Below the pieces are notes generated by a model, which was given only the letters and a program-made list of their open reading frames with translations, did not search any database and was not told where the DNA came from. From the NCBI RefSeq assembly GCF_000205025.1, contig NZ_GL883691.1:34916-98915 (forward strand): a stretch of 64,000 nt of DNA, in the 5' to 3' direction. Source of the DNA: Parasutterella excrementihominis YIT 11859. GTDB taxonomy: Bacteria; Pseudomonadota; Gammaproteobacteria; Burkholderiales; Burkholderiaceae_F. Positions within the stretch are counted from its first letter, which is position 1; the number at the start of each line of letters is the position of its first letter. The position numbers and the translations under genes were made by a program. This document shows positions 15,001 to 20,833 of this stretch, piece by piece.

Positions 15001-18000
15001 GGAAGCATCAACGTAAGTTCAGAAGCGAACGGCAACACAGGCGGTTTGCAGGCCGCAGCAGAAAACGGCTCTGTTACGTTGAAGGGGCTCAATGTCGATT
15101 CTTCAACTGATATTGATGTTCTGGCGAAAGATAGTATTTCCGTTACCGGCGGCTCCTTAAAGAACAAGGATGGTTCTAATTTGATCTTGGTGTCGAAAGA
15201 AGGCAATTTGAACCTTGCTCTGAATGAAAAGAATCTTGCTGCCGATACGATCACCTTAAAAGGAAAAGGCGAACTTAATCTCACGGGTTATACGCTTGTT
15301 GCTTCCAAAGGCGACTTGAAGGTTGCTACCGGCGGATTGAATATCAAGGATGCCTCTTTGAGTACTTCGACACCCGGCTCGGTTCTCCTCTCGGCTGAGG
15401 AAGGAAACGTTGATTCTAATAACAAGACCAGCATTGATTCTGCCGGCAGTCTGGAAGTGGGCGCAGCAGGCAAGGTCGATTTATCCGCAGCTAAAGTTGT
15501 ATATTCGGAGTCTGGAGCACTACGTCTGACAGCAGGTTCTACAGATTCTGACGCCCTTAAAGTGTTTGCTCATAAAAACAATACCTTTAAGGGCGACGAA
15601 GTCGTAATGGACAGCGCCGGAGGGTTGATTTTTGCAGATGAAGCCCCCATTACAGTTGAGGCTTCTTCCGGGAAAGCCGTCTTGAAAGGACAGGCAATTG
15701 ACCTCAAATCCGGTTCTTCCGTCAAAGCAAGGGACGAAGCAGTAGTTCGCGGATACGAGAGTTTGGTGCTCGGAGACAAAATATCTGTCGAGGGCTGCAG
15801 TGTGTCTGTTACGGGAGGAAAACAAGCCTTCAGCCTCGGAAACTATGTTTCTCTGACAGCAACAAATGGCGGAATTGAAGTTTTGGCAGACGCCGACGCG
15901 ACGCTTGGAGGATCGCTCAACGTGAATGCTTCCTTGAAAGATCCGTCTGCTGGAGACGAAGCTCCGATCCGGATCGGAGCTCAGGGAGTTTTAAACGTTA
16001 CGGAAGACAAATTCGAAGTCATTGCTGAAAACGGCAGTGTCGATATCTTTGGCGGGAACGGCCTGAATATCAAGAATGATTTAACGATCGTTTCTGCGTC
16101 CGACAGCTCTTTAATCTCGGAACGTGGTTTAATTGATATCGGAAATAAAGCGACGGTGAAAGCCGGGACGCAAAGCGGATTAAGTCAAGAAAACCCGCTC
16201 TATGGAAAAGTCAGTGTCATCGCCGGAGACAGCTTTACTATCGGTGATGAAGCTCAAATCCTTTCTGACGATTTATTGGTTTCTGCCCAAAAGGATGTTC
16301 GATTCGGTGATAAAGCGACGCTCGTCGGTGCCACAGACGGAGTCACGGTAAGAAGCAGTGAAGGTTCGATCTACATGGGTGAGAACCTTACGGTGACTTC
16401 TAAGGCTGTCAAAACTTTGTTTGAAGCTGGAAAAGATATTGTGATCGATCGGGATGCGAAACTCGACAGCCAAGAAAATTCTGTGGTGTTCAGTGCCGGA
16501 GAGAATATAAGGTTCGAAGAAGACTTTACGGTTCATGGAAAAGGATTTGAACTCAATGCTCTAGGCTCGCTGCTTGTAGGAGACAGAGCAACGGTTCAAA
16601 CGAAATTCGGAAAATACGAGACCGGTTCGATAGAATCTTTGCCGCAAACGTCTATTGACGTGAAAGGAGATGTTAGATTCGGGAATGATGCAACGTTCCG
16701 TACGACGATGCTGTCTATGAACGCGGGAGATGATGAAAATCACACGGAAGGAAATATAACTTTCGGCGAACGTGCTTCCATCCAAACTTCAGTTCTCGGC
16801 GCTGTTATTGACGCTCAAGGAGATATTGCTTTCGGCGCCGGCGCAAACATTCGGACCCAAGAAGATCAGGAAGATTCTTACGTCCGAATCTCTTCACGCG
16901 GCCAAACAAGTTTTGGAGAAAACGCATTTGTTACGTCTGGAACGAGCTTAGATATTATCGGCAACAAGGGCATTTTCTTGGATAAGGGCGCCGTTCTTCA
17001 ATCGAAGCTTGAGGACGGCTCTAAGAACCATACGTCACTGGTTTCAGAACATGGCGACATCAGGTTGGGAGAAAACTCAGTCGTCCAAGGTCAAACGGCT
17101 TACATCCGAACCGGAGATGAGTGGGGTGTCGGAGGCGGTTCTATCGAGCTGGGAGATAATTCTCAAGTCAGCGCGAGAGACAACGTCAGCATGAATGTGA
17201 CAGGAGACGTGGTTCTTGACGGACAATTCCTTTCGACTTCTCTCCATGAAACAGAAATCAGATCTTCTGAAGGCAATGTCGTACTCAAAGATGAATCGGA
17301 ATTGATTTCTTACGGTGACGTGTATTTAGACGCAGCCGGATCTATAGATATCGGATCTGATTCCTTTATTTTTGCCGGTAATGATCCGGATGCTTCCAAT
17401 CGAGTGGGTAAAAAGGATGTTTCCTTCACTGCCGGACAAGATGTCACAATCGGAAAGGGCACGGTTGTTCTGACTCAAGCTGACCTGAATATTGAAGCAA
17501 AACGGGGCTCAGTTGTTTTTGAAGAGGAAACAGCTGTTGGTGTCCTCAGTCCTTCCGAAGATGAGGAAATCAATCGTTTGACGGTTTCTGCAGGAAAAGA
17601 CTTTACGATAAAAGACACCGTAATGTTGTTTGCTTCCGAAGAGGCTCAATTGAAAGCAGGGGGAAACTTCGAGCTCGGTCAAGGATCCGTCTTGGCTGGG
17701 GACGGTCTTGTGAAAGTAGAGGCCGGGAAAGATGTGTCCTTGAAACATGGCTCCGGAATTGAAGGATTCTCTTCTGACGGGGTGGAAAACCTCGAGATTC
17801 ACGCGGAAAGAAACGTCCATCAAGACGCTTCTGCCGACGGCATTGCGTCCGATCGTCTGGAAGTTTCTGCAGGCGGATCGGTTGAGTTACTAGCTCAGAA
17901 ATCAGCCAAGGATAAAGAACTGGGGAATCGAGTTGATGAATTGATTGTATCTGCCGGTTCGGACATTAATTTGGTCTTGAACGGTCAGAAGCAGGAAATT

Positions 18001-18708
18001 CAGATTAACGAAGAAAAAGGCAATATCATCAACGGAAATCTGACTATAGAAAATTACAACGGTCCGCTTTCAGTTGGATATGAACTGACTGTTAACGGCC
18101 ACGCTGAAATGAAAGCCGACAGTGTTTTACTTAAAGACCTTCAAGCATCTCAGGATATTTATCTCGAAGCCAACGGCGAAATTCGAGCCAATGGGCTAGC
18201 GTCCGGAGCGGATGTCACGATTGTCCAGCGCTCCGCAGATCCGTCTGCTGCCGTCGTGGTCAAAAATGTCGATGCCGGAGATCAGATCTTTGTCCTGAAT
18301 GCTGGCGGTCCGATATCCTTAGAAAAATCTGTTTCCGGTAATTCAACAATGATATTTGTCTCTCAGGATGGGTATAAGCCGGATAGGAACGTTATTTCTT
18401 CAAGATCCAACAGAGTAGGGATTTTCGCGGCTGCACCGCAAATGCTGTCGGTGTTCGATCGCTTTGATCGTGAAATCTCTTATCTCAGTAAGGATTCTTT
18501 GCAAGCTGACCAGCGCCATCATCATTATGCGTTATATCGTTATGGAGAAGACACGCATATGCCTGCTTCGCGTTTATTTTTTAACGGGTACAGAGCTGAA
18601 AGCGTAAGTCCTTCGAATGGTCTGATAAAGGAAGCTCTACTTGTTGTAACCAACCGGTGGCAGGTTAACATGGGAGAAGAGGGAACCGAAGAGGAAACCG
18701 AAGACTGA
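1..18708 (+). CDS. Giant LktA/filamentous-haemagglutinin-type secreted adhesin (5' partial)
   Basis: The reading frame is open from base 1 to the stop at 18708, over 6,200 codons. An internal ATG at 88 is unlikely to be the start, because the residues before it (for example VVTDENHRAHGK) look like the tail of an extended signal peptide region, followed by a hydrophobic stretch ending AVAEA near codon 45. The true start therefore lies upstream. Codons about 46-250 resemble the TPS/haemagglutinin secretion domain of leukotoxin LktA-family adhesins (NLYFVSPQGMIVGKTGVINAGSL). The rest is a long Gly/Ser/Asn/Val-rich run of short beta-strand repeats, as expected of a right-handed beta-helix. No C-terminal beta-barrel is visible, so export probably needs a separate TpsB pore, which is not in the window. 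Likely role: surface adhesion (family knowledge). Some 40 smaller frames overlapping it on both strands are shadows. Confidence 0.9.
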   Translation, partial: VCRGIHVVTDENHRAHGKETSSLIVPVELLVMEASLLTLPLTAVAEALDHAITVDPNWTGTTITSSQDNLHHDISTSYINGSVAANKFTQFRVGEKHLVDMHLPENTNHLVNFVDNKISVNGTVNALKENKIGGNLYFVSPQGMIVGKTGVINAGSLTAVITTDDAYKKYSELSDKKLPLGLGQTEEQALATLQKMQQGEVPLNPVGVITVNGSINAGNRITLAASQIHLEFGAKLSNLETDFKNLVHIKEGQNIVTKSSVSDTLVTQEAADGSGDILLLARSDSSGTGSIAGSVTKQKVQAKVKVANGASVKSRGNVKVSSMAGNGVYDIDKKLRPSGYDKLTEEEKAKKDREIGHFVSDGKHKLLDVSSEIRIDGVITAAKDLDVNSVAENRLVKSSTTMADLSTGLTLEILGTATPFNEAVYYADLKTSSLINIGKDASLSAGQNLSLDSVADTKLEAGTSTSLFDLFNTESTQKVPSIAAIVALADSSSTVNVAGSLRAGKDLTITSADDLTVEASATAATKESKAVQTSVLVARLKGTSDINVESSALLDIVKDAGKVEISSNQNSSVKTESSVVVQDGSYGGLAFNYTELDTHSNVLLNTGFTNEALEASVTAKNVTEDLTIKADNAVGASGISKLLYDTIGAVSRDFVAGLMGQAGQGVDSKFDSTKFKLGGAVGVVLGSQTSSVIVNTPVIEGCSIGLQTAGNLNLSSDVLLRDHHYLVTSKVSSAAPEGETSQTKLQGSLAVLVALSGDEKEAVRSILEIGNDSVLKANNGQLVLDSEAEIEWNRLTKMKEDFAKARDRLKAIFAHEFKDQWAKVEEAFDKVDADFNSVSDANLSFIEKIKKVGTSFGTLGSALGTFFGEVKVIGSAGAETGNVVMSLLEFIKPTNYLNAYAASAGDASSDNSVWSATGTAMVINQKTASLLNVGKNTRIEAHGTPSADSQSNGNLIVRSNALNESLVLGGKAATVFGIPIPDMEKASALGATVVYNQLTSSSRLIVRENAQLTADNVALLTAQDSIYGLTIGAAADVNKGDLSLEGLAAVAVTNGTNLVWLDDESQVKGSSVEVSAKRDDDVQTIAGAVVVDISDNANKAAGAGIAVNAGKLGNELRVKDNDVIAEQDRSLYEAQGFLEASGADGKVNLLASEDLAMNAIGVAGGVGVSGHSPESNDPPGKISQFFSGLGDKATYVKEGLSFYLEEGGPLLAQKANGLGHSIRDKFNRNQSQNDPTSSSMSGNNNSNLAQNGSTASTTSSSTSGVAQGGTSQFQLGAAGSAAWNDTDTENEVNIEVGNFQIKAPEEVSVDAVTDKWVGAWAGAAGINYISELNAANYAAGIAGAVAGNTGNYKTAVNIDATKLNSQGLKFNTDLKKLNIRSVSDGTTVAEGLAAALSLGAAKFSGAFDAGVSANLIGNTVSTNVKGLSQLDGSAFNTAYNQVSWVGDNQVTGGIGFSFGKGGNTGAKSFGGSLIFAVADIDNTVSSEFADSTLKLAGTSAVRALSDITQVTTAVSSAVTTGESSFALSGAAASSELTNNVSTTLNGLSISVAGEGGFEAAARSSGGQEADEFENLADRKWYVDNLDELNNESYFKDVGLRTSPDAEETGKDSSKEQTQNLGDLYDQAGKMKQITVAVSPAIGAGGSSGGAGVVVNQIHNQFAVNASGTVINTDNASSSVVLDAKDDAFSLGVAVGVAGGKGKFNAAGSVVVSNVDQGASVVVNDLTSTVNRLNVHADSGATTVNVGGNFGVNVGDGAIGAVGASVVVANTNNKASADVDGLNLSSVQFSSSKLDIAAVNRASAWAAAADGAVSVSGLGIGGAVAVNRVKNDALVQLKNSRLTGLKEAALNSSDKAAIWTMAGNVSVAPEGKAGLSGAVAYASSRSSQTQAIADSVVIAQPEGSNNLTDFSVDAEADDHISTLVLSVGVAGGNVGLSGAAGTNEINRSANASVNNLSTVNYTKDQTTQGVKDQAAKALNALSVHASSSTNIDNLGIVAGVGAQGAGIGVGVAVNRVNTDTTAALSASDKQRLVSSDTLTVLAESNNDIDTIGIGGAGGSKAGVTASTAINLVTNNTAARTNNLNAEYAGAALIQARSDDTIGTYGGQLQGAQNAAVGATVTVSEKRGLTQAEILNSDFVRSAQETSLVLTTKAGVDKDAINSKIVEDVSVAASLRNSRQDKTVSGLMVDASSTETFKTFYITGGGAKDAAVTATGNVNYFGGKTETKVQSSNLNAGSGALMVGASDAANVDTVIATASGALGAAIGVVTNIITTDHSTGVVVTGTSTDKSSLTGTSVSVDADAKEGISSLLIAASGAQYAAVSASVNVNRQLSDVSAAVDQTEVLDSFAQNANYLGRITTSAITAAGSQYAAVPISVVINYADNAVSSSVAHSILRAEGQSASVGANRISEFSSLNVTASGAMYGAVAGLVNVNTIEGATSAEVNDSEVKAGQFSVNAENEDHLKVTDVTATGAIGSLGASVVVSYFKGSSAANLRNSIVTADKLTVSSLQDHYVNGTVAFASGGIGTIGANVFSLVIGSGDNPFASNRQDLGSAEDTVNKYLSDYASSGTGSLGFITENDELTQEEKDKIVGSAAAADASVSSGSGNGTSVVVSGNYLTVGSSDVSVKEDSKAGSIDVTLGSGSAGAGVLAASVITLRRHYNNKVNLSGNTITSKDNFNVLNSLEGKTNLEAIQTSLALASGTAAYADAEITGGASTIWEGNVSGGIKLEEPKPDGSKDEANKAEENKPQTTNPVFEIKTENKSEIHLKSFGITVAAASGGGMVAEIRDKSRVESQVLNSRINSSFNASAVRQQKLFAESTAGYGGAINGVGALAKVYDGTDGEISTRTIFNGNTAGGDVSLTTNNRPDITVKSYGAGAGGLGIGVVQSIAETRGKVISEVTGNVFSHANLTVAAGAGLGDESGALKMTADSQTYGGAIIASIPVNTSEITNSNQVESKIELSGDSSLENFTSVTEGSAVYLSKTTAGTGGTIASGNNSAEVNHKVSVKNEVSSSSSVGVKNAVVTASNKEKAMVLADSAGGGIILAEGTDLDANAAQVKHTDRSDTTLTVSGRWNVQDAASFVTSGEHNIGMKADNTKGALAGGSGASLINDMQGTNKVSIGDGSAINASGILVGASDNWDVHAAEGTYAVDSRVYGAFVGTGIKASNTENRTQQVDIGKNVVLTADDLTISAKNVGRTSLKVRAQTAGAVAGVTAENFETLNTQNRINLADGVRLTASSAEGTLTIAASSDEDVEAQSVGDVQGAAVAGAGAKVSVNQNRTNEVNVGSGSNILSKGKLAIRAGRDADGSNSQFDLVSYAHAYSHSAIGGTDSEVSDSLNLTNKLNLNGEIKSWRDTELYAQSGDVSTDETARYWFWTSASDAGEVSIASTAAGTKSKNLTTDNKIQVGGLVQAGVNAKADIQISGIASPNESGVTLDSQNPLTITKTGVDDESVSGVKAESLTNMYWQRHEELQKAMQDYGTTNPSLLAAYKAEDELLLTTMEQKGLLIRGENGNFSLIDQTSRPYVQISNVTVSGGNISAFTDSVTGGGSLIAKTAEGINIDNQATVALKLSDIQILDKGGEFKLNDQVVIDKTGALGSFRGQLTTSANSEAPSIKVNSAYNGLVLVTSDGKEQRINPDTSIDISGKLINRAGNISVSSGGDVYADKTASISAGGSLGVTAKGSITQSYRGGLFNVGGSVEELWKDEVGSLDTQSSVSSNADHVYGPGKLGNADNGQAGDMVAGGSIFLAADAINLNGYVQSGYAKYGLTLSDTEVDKKISSIKANWQAHGSPSDVNSRTPQYALQEGGPVWDEASKSYKYQVAAWYDPVNDRVIVDDISPQGGQIYITGRVASTGGGQLSVANGSADININVGNRDVLLGNADTGNIEGLIQITDTNSGFKDSDKPDNAIAKVTEIRKGNAVAYWLNSDGTKTAGTKVLDSSYDPLTDQLYGWTDGKGSTTVTTRYNSQKFTVWDAFDYGEPTNWASVNTTTVRDADLANGSTIWVADRPEGKNENFEAWTTHVSSSESSTVTHWTTYNTWVHFSGTHHTQKVTTTSTSTLYSYTVKADHQVGTSFLSGTNTIVIKSGKSVLLGGAVNAQGGSVSLIAGNNILNQSGAAAITGASNLTLKADSGSIGSEGSAIKWTAAGSSDKQLNLTATAGKSIYIDAKNLNSGAAVSGSLNAGETVSAEFRGGVDLNSLSGQKLSLVSQEGGINIKSLDHKEASDLSQRLDLTAAGDISLKSVGDISVGQISTSGDVTIDSAGNIYDAIDRSDRDERSAQKRLESWIEAGILTSDGTSNEGARFAKDEQDIKNGITSDFNRYQAYLNHEQEAEKGRVRALTTEEQKDFAALKSRFAGCGSAEDAINKEAKIQGSALNLVQASKDNYGWTQNELLFAVSEAILNPDPSYVPESGVANIKAANITLKSGAGIGQELDGHTANISDLDASTEKGLNLYKLLARAEANDVTWNKKAGTLTINLKKAFEVHQSSDTKLNADAVNSIYLQSDSENTLNLGSLSSQNGDIRLTATNGITLSGEGAVKAKDLILRAGLGSIGSADKLLKTAITGSAVFSGNGGVFVDQDGTLNLQSVASGKDVVLKADNIYSVKDTSGQSGRISGTNFAFETDGEIGQKDAALGLDSVNDFNVVLKGKPQNVYLQANRESEMSVSVTEETVTSNVEISTEGSLKVKKLVSEGGEIEFNAKKTLTIEEIQAKRDVAAEANTIHLNGTAKTSDGNLTLKAGSSLSVADHSTLSALNGTLDLSAPKTTFGKALTLEAKKLGLTTSNDISLTDSSLTAGTDGLSLVSSEGSVSINGGALTSQNSINVSSAKDTTISRTAVSSEGNDAEAGVFLSSSEGAVKVSDGSINSNGSVKLSAVTDAQLTNVSVSAKGTGEGSGVEVNSSQGSVMIDAGQLDSQSSIRLTSAAGTQVMGADLIAAGTGESEGLFINSNGGAVEVTSNTVSSGSVIDIASQKDASLTVESLNAAGKLDVESKEGSINVSSEANGNTGGLQAAAENGSVTLKGLNVDSSTDIDVLAKDSISVTGGSLKNKDGSNLILVSKEGNLNLALNEKNLAADTITLKGKGELNLTGYTLVASKGDLKVATGGLNIKDASLSTSTPGSVLLSAEEGNVDSNNKTSIDSAGSLEVGAAGKVDLSAAKVVYSESGALRLTAGSTDSDALKVFAHKNNTFKGDEVVMDSAGGLIFADEAPITVEASSGKAVLKGQAIDLKSGSSVKARDEAVVRGYESLVLGDKISVEGCSVSVTGGKQAFSLGNYVSLTATNGGIEVLADADATLGGSLNVNASLKDPSAGDEAPIRIGAQGVLNVTEDKFEVIAENGSVDIFGGNGLNIKNDLTIVSASDSSLISERGLIDIGNKATVKAGTQSGLSQENPLYGKVSVIAGDSFTIGDEAQILSDDLLVSAQKDVRFGDKATLVGATDGVTVRSSEGSIYMGENLTVTSKAVKTLFEAGKDIVIDRDAKLDSQENSVVFSAGENIRFEEDFTVHGKGFELNALGSLLVGDRATVQTKFGKYETGSIESLPQTSIDVKGDVRFGNDATFRTTMLSMNAGDDENHTEGNITFGERASIQTSVLGAVIDAQGDIAFGAGANIRTQEDQEDSYVRISSRGQTSFGENAFVTSGTSLDIIGNKGIFLDKGAVLQSKLEDGSKNHTSLVSEHGDIRLGENSVVQGQTAYIRTGDEWGVGGGSIELGDNSQVSARDNVSMNVTGDVVLDGQFLSTSLHETEIRSSEGNVVLKDESELISYGDVYLDAAGSIDIGSDSFIFAGNDPDASNRVGKKDVSFTAGQDVTIGKGTVVLTQADLNIEAKRGSVVFEEETAVGVLSPSEDEEINRLTVSAGKDFTIKDTVMLFASEEAQLKAGGNFELGQGSVLAGDGLVKVEAGKDVSLKHGSGIEGFSSDGVENLEIHAERNVHQDASADGIASDRLEVSAGGSVELLAQKSAKDKELGNRVDELIVSAGSDINLVLNGQKQEIQINEEKGNIINGNLTIENYNGPLSVGYELTVNGHAEMKADSVLLKDLQASQDIYLEANGEIRANGLASGADVTIVQRSADPSAAVVVKNVDAGDQIFVLNAGGPISLEKSVSGNSTMIFVSQDGYKPDRNVISSRSNRVGIFAAAPQMLSVFDRFDREISYLSKDSLQADQRHHHYALYRYGEDTHMPASRLFFNGYRAESVSPSNGLIKEALLVVTNRWQVNMGEEGTEEETED
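14431..15006 (+). repeat. Four tandem 48-codon repeats inside the adhesin
   Basis: Units begin at 14431, 14575, 14719 and 14863, exactly 144 bases apart. Each starts with a short acidic/serine turn (SSEGSVSI, SSEGAVKV, SSQGSVMI, SNGGAVEV). The first three then run through matching strands such as SINVSS, SVKLSA and SIRLTS before ending near GVFL, GVEV and GLFI. DNA identity is moderate, so this is an old or diversified duplication. The fourth unit diverges in its second half. Confidence 0.75.
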
Positions 18709-18714
18709 TGAAAT

Positions 18715-18735
18715 GAGACCGAAAAGTCCGGTCTC
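18715..18735. terminator. Hairpin after the adhesin gene
   Basis: A perfect 7-bp stem, GAGACCG/CGGTCTC, with a 7-nt loop lies 6 bases after the adhesin stop. No clear T-run follows, so its role as a terminator for the adhesin is an inference. Confidence 0.5.
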
Positions 18736-18742
18736 CGCGGAG

Positions 18743-18785
18743 CTGACCTCCTCCTCTTCGGGTAGAGGAAGAGGAAAGAGGTCAG
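18743..18785. terminator. Second hairpin between the convergent adhesin and tctA genes
   Basis: CTGACCTC (18743-18750) pairs with GAGGTCAG (18778-18785), and purine/pyrimidine-rich arms extend the stem inward. It overlaps the last codons of tctA on the minus strand and may serve both converging transcripts. Confidence 0.5.
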
Positions 18786-20335
18786 GAAGCCGCTGTAATC
18801 CGGGCTTCTTCCGATAATTCCGTTTTTTGGTCAGACGGCTTGGCTGAAGCTTTCCTTTTTTTGTATTGTGAGCGAATGATGGAATAAAGAATTAAGCCGA
18901 TTAGAATCATGCAGATTGGGCTTGAGAATATTCCCAAAAGCAATTGACCGACATCTCCTTGTACCAAGGCCAGGGCACGCGCTAATTCACTTTCAGCCAT
19001 TGTGCCGAGTACCAAACCTAAAACCAAAGGTTCTCTGGGAAGGTTGAAGTGCTTCATTGCACATCCCAATGCTCCGAAACCTATCATGACCCAAACTTCA
19101 ACAATTGAGCCGTTGACGGCGTACGAGCCGATCACTGCTAACGCAAGCACTAATGAGGCAAGGATGGGTTTAGGCATTGCCAGCAATTTGACGCAGTATT
19201 TGGCACAAAGGATTCCGATGGGAATGAAAGCGACATTAGCGATGAGTAAACTGAAGATAAAGCTGTAAACAGTCTCAGCATTCTCTTGGAAAAGCGTTGG
19301 CCCGGGCTGGAGTCCATGAATCATCAGCCCGGAGATCAATACAGCCGATACGGCGTTGCCCGGGATGCCTAACGTAAAGGCAGGAACGAGCGAACCGCCA
19401 ACTACGGCATTGTTGGAAACTTCTGAAGCCAAAACGCCTTCAGGGCAGCCGGCGCCGAAATGACTCGGATCTTTGGCGGATTTCTTTGCGTCATCGTAGG
19501 CAATAAATGAAGCGATGGACTGGCCGGCTCCCGGGACGATGCCGATTATGATGCCAATGATTGAGGCCCTGAGAGTCAGCATTTTGTATTTCAGGATTTC
19601 TCTCATCGCGCGGATAATTCCAGAGCAGGAAACCGAACTTTCGACTTTAACGGCATCTTTTTCGTCTCTTAACATTGAGACAACTTCCGGAAGAGAATAG
19701 AGGCCAATTAATGCAGTCACTAGAGATAAACCGTTGAAAAGTTCCGGCAGATCAAAGGTAAAGCGCGCTTCCCCGGTAATCGGATGCATTCCTACAATCG
19801 AAAGTAAGAGACCAAAAATACCGGTGATCATTCCTTTAACAATATTCTTTTCTGAAAGCGCAGCGATGATGGCGACTCCGAAAAGCGCCATGATGAAATA
19901 TTCCTGAGAGCCGAATTCCAAAGCCAAACGCGCTAAAGGGGGAGCAAGAAATAAAAGGGCAAAGACAGAGAGAATTCCGCCGACTGCCGAACCGATCGTA
20001 GATAACGCTAAGGCGCGAGAAGCCTGCCCTTTCTGAGTCATCGGATAACCGTCAAGTAGCGTGCAGCAGTTCGAGGGAGTTCCGGGAATATTTAACAGAA
20101 TTGCACTGATGGAGCCGGCGTAACTTGAAGAGGCATAAATGGCACCGAGAAGAGCCAGTCCCATCGCTGGGCTCATGCTGAAAGTGAAAGGTACCAGAAG
20201 GGCAACGCCCATAGTGCTCGTAAGTCCTGGCAGAGAGCCCACGACAATGCCCAGAATTGTCCCTAGGAGAACCATCCCCAGCATTCCGGGTTCCAATGCT
20301 TGGAAAAAAGCAGGAAAAAGTGCTGAAAGATCCAT
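18782..20335 (-). CDS. tctA: Tripartite tricarboxylate transporter, large membrane subunit TctA
   Basis: At 517 aa it has the usual TctA length, with about a dozen hydrophobic segments. It carries the duplicated family signatures: GSLPGLTSTMG near residues 33-43, and a second GIVPGAGQSIASF block with EVSNNAVVGG downstream at roughly 265-315. TctA forms the transport channel of secondary tripartite carriers, working with the small membrane subunit TctB and a periplasmic binding protein to import carboxylates such as citrate or other acids. It is the last gene of a minus-strand operon (M29-like enzyme, TctC, TctB, TctA), 10 bases after tctB. The substrate cannot be read from the sequence. Confidence 0.95.
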   Translation of the reverse strand: MDLSALFPAFFQALEPGMLGMVLLGTILGIVVGSLPGLTSTMGVALLVPFTFSMSPAMGLALLGAIYASSSYAGSISAILLNIPGTPSNCCTLLDGYPMTQKGQASRALALSTIGSAVGGILSVFALLFLAPPLARLALEFGSQEYFIMALFGVAIIAALSEKNIVKGMITGIFGLLLSIVGMHPITGEARFTFDLPELFNGLSLVTALIGLYSLPEVVSMLRDEKDAVKVESSVSCSGIIRAMREILKYKMLTLRASIIGIIIGIVPGAGQSIASFIAYDDAKKSAKDPSHFGAGCPEGVLASEVSNNAVVGGSLVPAFTLGIPGNAVSAVLISGLMIHGLQPGPTLFQENAETVYSFIFSLLIANVAFIPIGILCAKYCVKLLAMPKPILASLVLALAVIGSYAVNGSIVEVWVMIGFGALGCAMKHFNLPREPLVLGLVLGTMAESELARALALVQGDVGQLLLGIFSSPICMILIGLILYSIIRSQYKKRKASAKPSDQKTELSEEARITAAS

Positions 20336-20345
20336 AGCTGCCCTC

Positions 20346-20813
20346 CTAAAAAGCCCATATCTCGCCGACAGGCAATCGTGTGCCGAGCAAGAGCGTAAAG
20401 AAGAAATAAACGCCGGTAAGGAATAGAAGCGTTACTCCTAGATAAACCAATAGGCTCCTTTTACGGATGCAGCCAAATCCGGCCATCACCAGTATTAAGA
20501 ATAAGAATGTAGAGAAATAGTAGCCGAGCAGCGGGACTGCGACTGCGTAAGTTCCAACTAACAGCAGAATTGTCAAGGAGAGAGGAAAACCCGGTCTGTG
20601 AAACTCAAAGGAAAGAGATAGCTTTTCTGCTTTGAATTTTTTAAAGAGGGTGATTGCATTGAGTATCGAGAAAGACACGAAAAGCCAGCCCAAGAAGACC
20701 GGGAACTGTCGGGAGTCCGGTTCATATGAATAGCCTTTCCATAAGATCAGAGTTCCTGCGAGCAAAAGAAGAGTCGCTAGAAACGTTTCTTTTCGGATGT
20801 TCTCTTGTTCCAT
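20346..20813 (-). CDS. tctB: Tripartite tricarboxylate transporter, small membrane subunit TctB
   Basis: 155 aa with four hydrophobic segments, starting TLLLLAGTLILWKGY and ending FLTGVYFFFTLLLGTRLP, typical of the poorly conserved TctB family. The position between tctC and tctA, with gaps of about 20 and 10 bases, supports the call more than sequence motifs do. It is the accessory inner-membrane subunit required for transport by TctA. A short soluble loop follows the second helix. Confidence 0.9.
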   Translation of the reverse strand: MEQENIRKETFLATLLLLAGTLILWKGYSYEPDSRQFPVFLGWLFVSFSILNAITLFKKFKAEKLSLSFEFHRPGFPLSLTILLLVGTYAVAVPLLGYYFSTFLFLILVMAGFGCIRKRSLLVYLGVTLLFLTGVYFFFTLLLGTRLPVGEIWAF

Positions 20814-20833
20814 GATTGACTCCCGACAAAATG

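Noticed and set aside
498..17823. Many open frames of 60-155 codons on both strands inside the giant adhesin
   Set aside because: They follow the codon bias and repeat structure of the adhesin frame and lack ribosome sites; they are shadows, including the 155-codon frame at 5145-5612 and the 138-codon frame at 9205-9621.
18600..18708. A C-terminal autotransporter beta-barrel on the giant adhesin
   Set aside because: The last hundred residues are charged and His/Tyr-rich (for example QADQRHHHYALYRYG) and end in an acidic tail; there is no alternating amphipathic strand pattern or terminal aromatic, so a two-partner exit is favoured.
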